NCBI GenBank assembly: GCA_002322525.1 | Contig: DCOU01000008.1 | Span: 1-21,787 of the forward strand | Origin: Candidatus Omnitrophica bacterium UBA1562 | Lineage (GTDB): Bacteria; Omnitrophota; Gorgyraeia; Gygaellales; Profunditerraquicolaceae | DNA length: 21,787 bases | Direction: 5' to 3' | Shown here: positions 15,299 through 21,787 of the stretch, piece by piece | Numbering within the stretch: the first letter of the stretch is position 1 | Layout: the number at the start of each line of letters is the position of its first letter | The notes under the pieces: generated by a model | What the model was told of the DNA's origin: nothing | What the model saw: only the letters and a program-made list of their open reading frames with translations | Databases searched by the model: none | Translations under genes and position numbers: made by a program

Positions 15299-16021
15299 TT
15301 AGTCCCTTCCTTTAAAATGTATAGGAAGGACTATCCTTTCTGGATTATTGGTGCGCTTGATTAAATAGATAATCAAAAATATAAATAATATAATTATGGT
15401 AAGGAATAATATTGCTTCCTTCAGGTATACCTTTATGCCTTCGCTTTTAACATCTTCCCAGCCTTCCAGAAAAAGCACAACCAAGAACACTGCTAATATA
15501 GAGCCGATTTCTTTTTTTAACCAAGGTAGTTTTAACGGTAAGTATTCAGCAATATCCTTTTGTAATGCCGTAGCAAATGAAGGCAGAAAGCGAGGAACCT
15601 TTTTCTGGTAATCAAGGTACGCCCCGGGAAACATAGCCAACAGCTTCTTTTCTTCTTTAAATATAAGAAGTAGATAGCGCCAGATAAAAATGCTCAAGAA
15701 TACAATTATTACCCACCAATTAAATAGTATCAACACAATGCCTAACCCGATGAAAAGTATGCCTAAATACATGGGGTTACGCACCAAGGCATAAGGCCCG
15801 CCCTGAATCAAGGAGTGTCCGTTTCTAGAATATTCAGATTTATAACCGCGGCTAGAAGCCCTAAAGATTTGACCCAAAAGAATAAATGCAATACCAAACA
15901 TCTCCACGGATTCATCCCAAGAAACTACTTTAGCCCTACGTAAAAATACAGAAGGGAACAAAGCGAGCAATAAGATAGCCAAGAAGATAATGAACCCGTT
16001 TATCTTAAGCCGTCTTTTCAT
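15299..16021 (-). CDS. Isoprenylcysteine carboxyl methyltransferase / phospholipid methyltransferase-like membrane protein
   Basis: The 240-residue protein has about six membrane helices. Its central block GPYALVRNPMYLG (about 75-87), then EEKKLLAMFPGAYLDYQKKVPRFLP (about 123-147), is the SAM-binding signature of the ICMT/PEMT membrane methyltransferase superfamily. The first helix (about 9-26) could be mistaken for a signal peptide but is probably an anchor. A C-terminal pair of helices (about 172-225) is extra to the minimal fold. The methyl acceptor is unknown; bacterial members act on lipids or small molecules. It sits 3 nt after mutM and 11 nt before pyrK. Confidence 0.8.
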   Translation of the reverse strand: MKRRLKINGFIIFLAILLLALFPSVFLRRAKVVSWDESVEMFGIAFILLGQIFRASSRGYKSEYSRNGHSLIQGGPYALVRNPMYLGILFIGLGIVLILFNWWVIIVFLSIFIWRYLLLIFKEEKKLLAMFPGAYLDYQKKVPRFLPSFATALQKDIAEYLPLKLPWLKKEIGSILAVFLVVLFLEGWEDVKSEGIKVYLKEAILFLTIIILFIFLIIYLIKRTNNPERIVLPIHFKGRD

Positions 16022-16024
16022 ATT

Positions 16025-16825
16025 TTATTTCTGGCACTTGGGACAAAAGTATGTGCCGCGGCCAGCCAGCGAAATTCTCTTGACCGAAGTTTTGCAAACC
16101 AAACACGGCTTGCCTTCTCGGCCATAGACTTTATGATACCTCGCATAATCTCCAGGATCACCTGATAATTGCACATATTGGTCCACTGATGAGCCCTTAT
16201 ATTTGATCGCTTCGGATAAGGTCTCCTTTATCTCTTTGAAGAGCAATCCTTTCTCCTTATCCGAAAGGCTCGCCGCAGGCCTTTCAGGATGAATCTTGGC
16301 CCTAAAGAGCGCCTCTGCTGCATAAAGATTGCCTATTCCTGAAATAAATGTCTGGTCCATAAGGAGCGGTTTGATTTTAGTTTTTTTATAGGTGAGCATT
16401 TCTTTAAACTTATCCACGGTTAAATCAAAAGGTTCGGGCCCTAATCCTCTAATAAACTTTAAGGTGCGCCAATCATCCAAAAGGCGAAGCTCCGCAAATA
16501 ATCTTTGGTCATTCAAATCCAACATCTTGCCATCGGACAACTTGAAACTAACTCTGCTTCTTTTACCGTCACCGGGATATATCAACTGGCCGGTCATTTT
16601 CAAATGAATAACCAAAGACTTGGCGTTAGATAACTCTAAAATCAAGACCTTGGCCTTACGCAAAATGTTTTTAATAATCGCACCGCTTAATCCCTTCTTA
16701 AACTTATCCGCAGAAGGCTCGCGTATTACCACGGGATTATGGACGCATACCTTAGTAATCTTTTTACCCAGAACCGCTTTTTCTAATTCTCTTTTGATGG
16801 TTTCAACTTCCGGTAGTTCCGGCAT
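16025..16825 (-). CDS. mutM: Formamidopyrimidine-DNA glycosylase (Fpg/MutM)
   Basis: The 266-residue protein removes 8-oxoguanine and other oxidised bases and cuts the abasic site. The N-terminal PELPEVE carries the catalytic proline (residue 2) and Glu3. The lysine in VIHLKMTGQL and the helix-two-turn-helix part (about 145-215) are present. The C-terminal zinc finger uses Cys241, Cys244, Cys261 and Cys264. Length is normal. It lies in the carbamoyl-phosphate/pyrimidine unit, between a palindrome and the methyltransferase gene. Confidence 0.97.
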   Translation of the reverse strand: MPELPEVETIKRELEKAVLGKKITKVCVHNPVVIREPSADKFKKGLSGAIIKNILRKAKVLILELSNAKSLVIHLKMTGQLIYPGDGKRSRVSFKLSDGKMLDLNDQRLFAELRLLDDWRTLKFIRGLGPEPFDLTVDKFKEMLTYKKTKIKPLLMDQTFISGIGNLYAAEALFRAKIHPERPAASLSDKEKGLLFKEIKETLSEAIKYKGSSVDQYVQLSGDPGDYARYHKVYGREGKPCLVCKTSVKRISLAGRGTYFCPKCQK

Positions 16826-16875
16826 AGCGCGACTTCCTTTTTGGCATATTTACCAATTAGTACATATCTCGCTTG

Positions 16876-16908
16876 GTAGGGACAGTCCCCTTCGGGGACA
16901 GTCCCTAC
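16876..16908. repeat. REP-like palindrome between yjbQ and mutM
   Basis: The 15-bp arms GTAGGGACAGTCCCC (16876-16890) and 16894-16908 pair with one central A-A mismatch around a TTC loop. The yjbQ stop codon lies inside the left arm as read by transcription. There is no T-run, so it is a repeat rather than an intrinsic terminator. Confidence 0.7.
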
Positions 16909-17297
16909 TGCATGACTTTCACCCAGACCTCTCTTGAGCGCGGGCCGTCGCTTTCGCAAAAATATATTCCCTGCCAAGTACCAAATGCCAATTGAGCATC
17001 TTCAATAAAAATGGTGAGCGAAGAACTAAAGAGGGAAGATTTGATATGACTGTCGGCATTTCCTTCGGTATGTGTATAGCCTGCATTTTCCGGCACAAGT
17101 TTATTTAATGTATTAATAATATCCCGCTGGACTTGCGGATCGGCATTTTCATTAATAGTTAAACCCGCAGTGGTATGCGGGCAAAAGAGAAAACACACAC
17201 CGTTTTTAACTTTACTTCTAGATACTACTGCCTGAACTCTGTCGGTGATATCAACTAATTCAATGCGACTATTTGTTTTTACGTTTATGGTTTCCAT
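16905..17297 (-). CDS. yjbQ: YjbQ family protein (UPF0047)
   Basis: The 130-residue protein shows the family signature in order: PHTTAGLTINENADP, then THTEGNADSHIKSSL, then FGTWQGIYFCESDGPRSR. The family is a small trimeric fold with conserved histidines, and E. coli YjbQ has been linked to weak thiamine-phosphate synthase activity. Its true role is unclear. I chose the ATG at 17297 because the longer frame begins with a TTG and translates a palindrome. No clear Shine-Dalgarno is seen, so coupling to carB (34 nt upstream) is possible. The stop codon lies inside the next palindrome. Confidence 0.88.
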   Translation of the reverse strand: METINVKTNSRIELVDITDRVQAVVSRSKVKNGVCFLFCPHTTAGLTINENADPQVQRDIINTLNKLVPENAGYTHTEGNADSHIKSSLFSSSLTIFIEDAQLAFGTWQGIYFCESDGPRSREVWVKVMQ

Positions 17298-17318
17298 TTT
17301 TTTGGGATTTGCGATTTC

Positions 17319-17346
17319 GTCCGCCGAAACTTTAGTGAAGGCGGAC
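17319..17346. repeat. Palindrome GTCCGCC-N14-GGCGGAC at carB/yjbQ junction
   Basis: Seven-bp perfect arms (17319-17325 with 17340-17346) surround a 14-nt loop. It contains the carB stop codon and lies 21 nt upstream of the yjbQ ATG. It abuts a second hairpin at 17346-17377. Confidence 0.7.
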
Positions 17347-20300
17347 AACCCGCCGAGGCCGAGGCTTCGGCGGGTTGATTTTTTTATGGTACTCCTGCAA
17401 TGACTTTACTCCCAATTCCTTCTTTGCTAATGCCTCAATACCATTTACAGTTGCCTGGGCTCCGGAGATAGTCGTAGTATAAGGGATGTTGTATAAAATG
17501 ACTTGCAAACGAATCTTGATTTCGTCCTGTCGCGGAATCCTTCCCGAGGGCGTATTAATCACTATTTGAATTTTGCCGTCTTTCATCAGGTCTAAAATAT
17601 TGGGCCTGCCCTCGGTAATCTTGGGCAGAACCTTAACCTCGATATCATTTTTCTCTAAAGCAGTGGCTGTGCCTGAGGTGGCGTAAATATGAAAGCCTAA
17701 ATCCCGCAATTTCTTGGCAATAAATACCACTGCCCTTTTATCTTTATCTCTGACGGAAATAAAGACATTGCCTTTACGCGGCAGGTTTTGTCCGGCAGCA
17801 ATCTGGCTCTTAATATAAGCGCGGCCAAAATCCGCATCAATGCCCATTACCTCTCCGGTAGATTTCATCTCAGGCCCCAAAATAATGTCTACCCCGGGAA
17901 AGCGATTAAAAGGAAATACTGACTCCTTAACTGCCACGTGTTTGGGTATAATCTCTTGCGTGAACCCTAACTCTTTCAAATTCTTACCACCCAGCATAAT
18001 TTTAGTTGCCAGTTTTGCTAAAGGGACGCCTATTGCCTTGGAAACAAATGGAATAGTCCGCGATGCCCGGGGGTTTACCTCAAGCACATAGACCTTATCC
18101 TCCTTAACCGCGTACTGCACATTCATCAGGCCCACCACATGCAATTCTTTAGCCATTTTATAAGTTGCTTCTCTGATTTTACCAAGGATATCCTGGGATA
18201 GGCTAAAGGAGGGAAGCGCCATAGCCGAATCTCCGGAATGGATTCCCGCCTCTTCAATATGCTCCATAATCCCCCCGATGACAAAGGCCTCCCCGTCGCC
18301 GACCATATCCACGTCGACCTCAATAGCGTCCTCTAAAAATTTATCGATGAGCACAGGATGTTCACCCGAGACCTCAGCAGCCTCTTTGATAAAAAGCTCC
18401 AGGGTTGACTCGTCATAAACAATCTCCATTGCCCGGCCACCCAGGACATAAGAAGGCCTGACCAAAACAGGATAACCAATTTTGAGCGCCACTTGTTTTG
18501 CCTCCTGGAAATTAAAGGCAGTGCCGTTATTCGGCTGCAGGAGATCTAATTTATGCAACATTTGCTTAAAGCGCTGCCTGTCTTCGGCAATATCAATACT
18601 ATCTGCTGACGTCCCTAAGAGATGCACTCCTGCTTTACGCAAAGGTATCGCCAGATTAATCGGTGTCTGGCCGCCAAACTGCACAATTACGCCGATGGGT
18701 TTCTCTAAATCAATGACATTTAGAATATCCTCCAGGGTTAATGGCTCAAAATATAATCTATCCGAGGTATCATAATCAGTGGAGACGGTCTCAGGATTAC
18801 AATTAATCATAATACTATCAGTGCCTTCTTCCCGCAGGGCGAAAGCTGCATGGCAACAGCAATAATCAAATTCAATACCTTGGCCAATCCGATTCGGGCC
18901 GCCGCCTAGGATTACCACTTTTTTATTCTTGCTTGGCCGGCCTTCTTCTTGAGTCTCATAGGTAGAGTAAAAATAGGGTTGCTTGCTGTGAAATTCGCCG
19001 GCACAGGTATCTACCAATTTATATACTGCTTTAACATTTTGTTTTTTACGAAATTCGCGCACCTTATCCTCCTTAGAATTCAATAAATATGCCAGCTGCC
19101 GATCAGAAAAACCATCTTTCTTTGCCTCTTTCAATAAGTCCAAAGGGATCTTTATTTCCTTCTCAGCATCGTTGTTCCTAAACTTTTTTATCTGGTCTTC
19201 CATTTCTACCAATTGTTTCATCTCGTCAATAAACCAGTGGTCTATCTTGGAAAAATTATGGATTTCCTCGCTAGATAACCCTGCTTTTAGTCCGTATCGG
19301 ATATAAAATAGCCGCTCATCATTGGGAATGCGAATTTTATCTTTAATCAATTTTATTAAGCCGTTTTCCGGCCTTGCCAGCATCTCATCAGTAATTTTAT
19401 CTTTACCGTCTGCGCCAAAACCATAACGGGAAATCTCAGTTGAACGGATACCTTTTTGCAGGGCCTCTTTAAAATTGCGGCCTATGGACATTACCTCCCC
19501 CACTGCTTTCATAGAAGTATTAATAACCCGCTCTGCTCTTGGGAATTTTTCAAAAGTGAACCTGCAGATTTTAAAAACACAATAATCTACCGTGGGTTCA
19601 AAAAAGGAGGTAGTCTTACCTGTAATCTGATTCATTACCTCAGGTAGCGTCAACCCCACCGCTAATTTAGTGGCAACTCTGGCAATAGGAAAACCTGTAG
19701 CTTTAGAAGCAAGGGCAGAGGAACGCGAAAGCCTGGGGTTTACCTCGATAATCACAATATGGCCGTTATCGGGGTTTTGGGCAAATTGGATATTCGCGCC
19801 GCCGCCTGTAATACCTACGCGGCGAATTATCTTCTTGGATAAATTCACAAAATTTGTGTATTCCTCGGCAGTCAAACTCTGACTGGGGGCCACCACAATA
19901 CTATCACCGGTATGCACACCCATGGGATCAACGTTCTCCATAGAAGTAATCATGATCACATTATCTACGCAGTCGCGCATCACCTCAAATTCAATCTCTT
20001 TCCAGCCTAAAACAGATTGCTCAACTAAAACCTGATGCACAGGACTTGTCTCTAAACCTTTGTCGAGAAATTTTTCTAACTCTTCCTTATTATAAGCTAT
20101 TGAGCCGCCGCTTCCACCCAAACAATAAGCTGGCCGCAGAATCAAGGGGAAACCGATATTAAGGCCAATCTTCATTCCCTGCCCAACTGTAGTAGCAATA
20201 CCGCTTCGAGGCACATCAATACCAATCTCCTGCATCGCCTTTTTAAAAAGCTCGCGGTCTTCTGCACAGGAAATAGCCTCAACCGATGCACCTATAGATT

Positions 20301-20640
20301 CTACTCCGTATTTTTTTAAGACGCCTTCTTTCATTAAAAAGAAAGCCAGGTTCAACCCGGTCTGACCGCCCAAGGTAGGTAAGATGGCATCCGGACGCTC
20401 TTTAGCAATAATCTTCGTAACCATTTCCACTGTCAGCGGCTCTATATAGGTAACATCTGCCATGCCCGGATCAGTCATAATGGTAGCGGGATTAGAATTG
20501 GCTAAAATCGTAAAGAATCCCTCTTCTCTTAAAGCCTTACAAGCCTGAGAACCGGAATAATCAAATTCACAGGCTTGTCCTATAACAATAGGGCCTGAAC
20601 CAATCATAAGAACTTTTTTGATGTCTTTACGTTTAGGCAT
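17332..20640 (-). CDS. carB: Carbamoyl-phosphate synthase large subunit
   Basis: The 1102-residue protein makes carbamoyl phosphate from bicarbonate, ammonia and two ATP. The two homologous halves are both visible: [16 protein letters not shown] near residue 15 starts the carboxy-phosphate half, and [15 protein letters not shown] near 575 the carbamoyl-phosphate half. Each carries its ATP-grasp domain. The C-terminal allosteric (MGS-like) domain is present from about 950. The natural end would be near SLQEYHK; the last 14 residues or so, rich in proline and arginine, are translated from the palindromes at 17319-17377. The ATG overlaps the carA stop by one base behind AGGAG. No catalytic defect is apparent. 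Confidence 0.98.
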   Translation of the reverse strand: MPKRKDIKKVLMIGSGPIVIGQACEFDYSGSQACKALREEGFFTILANSNPATIMTDPGMADVTYIEPLTVEMVTKIIAKERPDAILPTLGGQTGLNLAFFLMKEGVLKKYGVESIGASVEAISCAEDRELFKKAMQEIGIDVPRSGIATTVGQGMKIGLNIGFPLILRPAYCLGGSGGSIAYNKEELEKFLDKGLETSPVHQVLVEQSVLGWKEIEFEVMRDCVDNVIMITSMENVDPMGVHTGDSIVVAPSQSLTAEEYTNFVNLSKKIIRRVGITGGGANIQFAQNPDNGHIVIIEVNPRLSRSSALASKATGFPIARVATKLAVGLTLPEVMNQITGKTTSFFEPTVDYCVFKICRFTFEKFPRAERVINTSMKAVGEVMSIGRNFKEALQKGIRSTEISRYGFGADGKDKITDEMLARPENGLIKLIKDKIRIPNDERLFYIRYGLKAGLSSEEIHNFSKIDHWFIDEMKQLVEMEDQIKKFRNNDAEKEIKIPLDLLKEAKKDGFSDRQLAYLLNSKEDKVREFRKKQNVKAVYKLVDTCAGEFHSKQPYFYSTYETQEEGRPSKNKKVVILGGGPNRIGQGIEFDYCCCHAAFALREEGTDSIMINCNPETVSTDYDTSDRLYFEPLTLEDILNVIDLEKPIGVIVQFGGQTPINLAIPLRKAGVHLLGTSADSIDIAEDRQRFKQMLHKLDLLQPNNGTAFNFQEAKQVALKIGYPVLVRPSYVLGGRAMEIVYDESTLELFIKEAAEVSGEHPVLIDKFLEDAIEVDVDMVGDGEAFVIGGIMEHIEEAGIHSGDSAMALPSFSLSQDILGKIREATYKMAKELHVVGLMNVQYAVKEDKVYVLEVNPRASRTIPFVSKAIGVPLAKLATKIMLGGKNLKELGFTQEIIPKHVAVKESVFPFNRFPGVDIILGPEMKSTGEVMGIDADFGRAYIKSQIAAGQNLPRKGNVFISVRDKDKRAVVFIAKKLRDLGFHIYATSGTATALEKNDIEVKVLPKITEGRPNILDLMKDGKIQIVINTPSGRIPRQDEIKIRLQVILYNIPYTTTISGAQATVNGIEALAKKELGVKSLQEYHKKINPPKPRPRRVVRLH
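17346..17377. repeat. GC-rich hairpin inside the 3' end of carB, T-run on plus side
   Basis: The arms CAACCCGCCGA and TCGGCGGGTTG pair over 11 bp with a short GC-rich loop. On the plus strand it is followed by ATTTTTTT, so it looks like an intrinsic terminator for plus-strand transcription. No plus-strand gene needs one. Within carB it encodes [10 protein letters not shown]. Confidence 0.65.
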
Positions 20641-21722
20641 TATTTGCTCCTTCCTAACATCTTAATATATCTCTTAAACACATCGCTTGCCTCATTAAAT
20701 CCGGGGCTCGCTGGATAATACTGCGTGCCGATAATTTTTAGTTTTTTGCTCTCTATTTCTTCGACGGTACGGTCATTTAAATTGTAACCTGTAATCTTTA
20801 TCTCTTTTATTTTATTCAGCGAATCAGTATCTACCACATAGGCATGATTCTGTACCGTAATCTCGCCTTTGTAAGTTGCGGGATTATGTACGGGATAATT
20901 TACTCCGCGATGGCCTAATTTTAATTTGGTTATCTTTGCGCCTAAGGCCTGCGCCAGAATCTGATGGCCAGTGGATATACCCAGTATTGGCAATTTATTA
21001 ATCAGCGGCTTTATATTATTCACCACTTCTTTTAATCCCGCATCCTCTTCAGGGCCATTAGAAATAATTAACCCTTTGGGTTTAGTGCGCAATATTTCCT
21101 GGCTAGGAGTATTATATGGTAGAAGCGTTATGGCGCAACCTAATGTTTCCAGTTGCCTAATTATACTATTGGTTATGCCTAAATCCAAAACAGCTATTTT
21201 ATACTTTGCCTTTTCCTTGCCGCGATGCAAGGGCTTAGATACAGAAATCTTAGGTAATAGGCTTTCAGCGGGTTTCTTTTTAAAATCATTTATTTTGGCT
21301 AATAGTTCTTTGACCTCAAAGTTTTTAGTAGAAATGATTCCTAATATCTCGCCTTTTTGTCTTAAATGCACAGCTAAAGTGCGCGTATCCACTTCGCTAA
21401 TGGTAACTAAATTCTGCTCTTTTATAAAATCATCGAAGCTGCTCTTCGCTTGCCAATTGGAGAATATTCGAGTTTTCTCTTTAATCGCAAGGCCCGCCAG
21501 CCAAACATTTTTAGATTCATTAAATTTTGGCGCAACTCCATAATTACCGATTAAAGGATAGGTAAGTATTAATATTTTCCCCCCATTAGCCGGGTCAGTC
21601 ATCATCTCTTGGTAACCCACTACTGCTGTATTTAAAATTAACTCGCCAATTTTTTCCCCTTCAACGCCTAAACCTTCACCCGCAAAACTCTTGCCGTCTT
21701 CTAACATTAAAATTGCCTTCAT
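20640..21722 (-). CDS. carA: Carbamoyl-phosphate synthase small subunit lacking the glutaminase triad
   Basis: The 360-residue protein has the normal two-domain plan: an N-terminal CPSase small-chain domain ([31 protein letters not shown]) and a class I glutamine amidotransferase domain (about 168-355). In the second domain the nucleophile elbow reads GISTGHQ, with Ser250 where the catalytic Cys (Cys269 in E. coli) belongs. The C-terminal QFHPEASPG block reads QYYPASPG, so the His is Tyr336 and the Glu is deleted. The oxyanion NGPGDP reads NGPEED (222-227). Glutaminase activity should be absent. The rest, including VQNHAYVVD, is well kept, so this is not simple decay. Its role is probably structural, with free ammonia as substrate. 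The ATG has AAGGA upstream. Confidence 0.95.
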   Translation of the reverse strand: MKAILMLEDGKSFAGEGLGVEGEKIGELILNTAVVGYQEMMTDPANGGKILILTYPLIGNYGVAPKFNESKNVWLAGLAIKEKTRIFSNWQAKSSFDDFIKEQNLVTISEVDTRTLAVHLRQKGEILGIISTKNFEVKELLAKINDFKKKPAESLLPKISVSKPLHRGKEKAKYKIAVLDLGITNSIIRQLETLGCAITLLPYNTPSQEILRTKPKGLIISNGPEEDAGLKEVVNNIKPLINKLPILGISTGHQILAQALGAKITKLKLGHRGVNYPVHNPATYKGEITVQNHAYVVDTDSLNKIKEIKITGYNLNDRTVEEIESKKLKIIGTQYYPASPGFNEASDVFKRYIKMLGRSK

Positions 21723-21730
21723 AACAATCC

Positions 21731-21775
21731 TTTCGTCCTTCGGTTAGGGCTACGATGCCCGTTTCGTCTTTCGGT
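21731..21775. repeat. Short direct repeat around a palindrome upstream of carA
   Basis: TTTCGTCCTTCGGT (21731-21744) recurs with one change at 21762-21775, flanking GGGC-TACGAT-GCCC (21747-21760). I see no promoter in the 65 nt upstream of carA, and carA is probably read from genes beyond the window. Confidence 0.45.
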
Positions 21776-21787
21776 GATGTTATTCGT

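Noticed and set aside
17298..17348. Longer yjbQ start at the TTG at 17348
   Set aside because: The extra residues translate the GTCCGCC palindrome, and the family begins at the ATG at 17297.
17346..17384. Functional terminator for a plus-strand gene at the carB end
   Set aside because: The hairpin plus T-run has the right form, but no plus-strand gene ends there; the T-run is on the wrong side for carB transcription.
20640..21722. carA as a pseudogene
   Set aside because: The frame is intact at full length, both domains keep their other conserved blocks, and it is translationally coupled to carB; the changes are confined to the glutaminase active site.

Overview
This window looks like bacterial chromosome of moderate to low GC from an uncultured-type lineage. 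It combines a bacterial V/A-type ATPase operon, a class 1B (PyrD/PyrK) pyrimidine pathway, bacterial tRNAs and many short palindromic repeats. I would guess a candidate-phylum bacterium such as Omnitrophota, but that is only a guess, since nothing here is a phylogenetic marker I can test.

Layout. Apart from the left edge everything is on the minus strand, so transcription runs from right to left. Reading with transcription: carA and carB (carbamoyl-phosphate synthase), yjbQ, mutM, an isoprenylcysteine-methyltransferase-like membrane protein, pyrK, a family 2 glycosyltransferase, a single-domain chromate-type transporter, pyrD and pyrF. With only 2 nt between them follows a complete V-type ATPase set in the order G/H, I, K, E, C, F, A, B, D. 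Most junctions overlap or are a few bases wide, so pyrimidine synthesis and the ion-pumping ATPase appear to form one long transcription unit. Directly after the last ATPase gene, a near-consensus sigma-70 promoter drives a small tRNA unit: tRNA-Val(UAC), a free-standing LAGLIDADG homing endonuclease gene, then tRNA-Asp(GUC). From the left edge a truncated large serine recombinase (+ strand) runs head-on into tRNA-Asp and probably marks the end of an integrated element lying outside the window.

Main points of interest. (1) CarA is intact as a reading frame but has lost all three residues of the glutaminase triad (Cys to Ser250, His to Tyr336, Glu deleted) and the oxyanion-hole glycine. The enzyme should therefore be ammonia-dependent, a bacterial parallel to animal carbamoyl-phosphate synthetase I. 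(2) Two diverged copies of a roughly 160-bp three-hairpin element sit in the ATPase operon, in opposite orientations, with compensatory changes in their stems. (3) pyrK carries four separate tandem arrays of 7-bp units, all in loops of the protein and all preserving the frame. (4) Two unrelated mobile genes collide in tRNA-Asp, where one CTAG supplies the stop codon to both on opposite strands. (5) The ATPase rotor subunit keeps the sodium-ligand residues known from Enterococcus hirae NtpK, so the pump is probably sodium-coupled. Smaller palindromes sit at several gene ends (carB/yjbQ, yjbQ/mutM, atpE/atpK) and extend or terminate the neighbouring reading frames.
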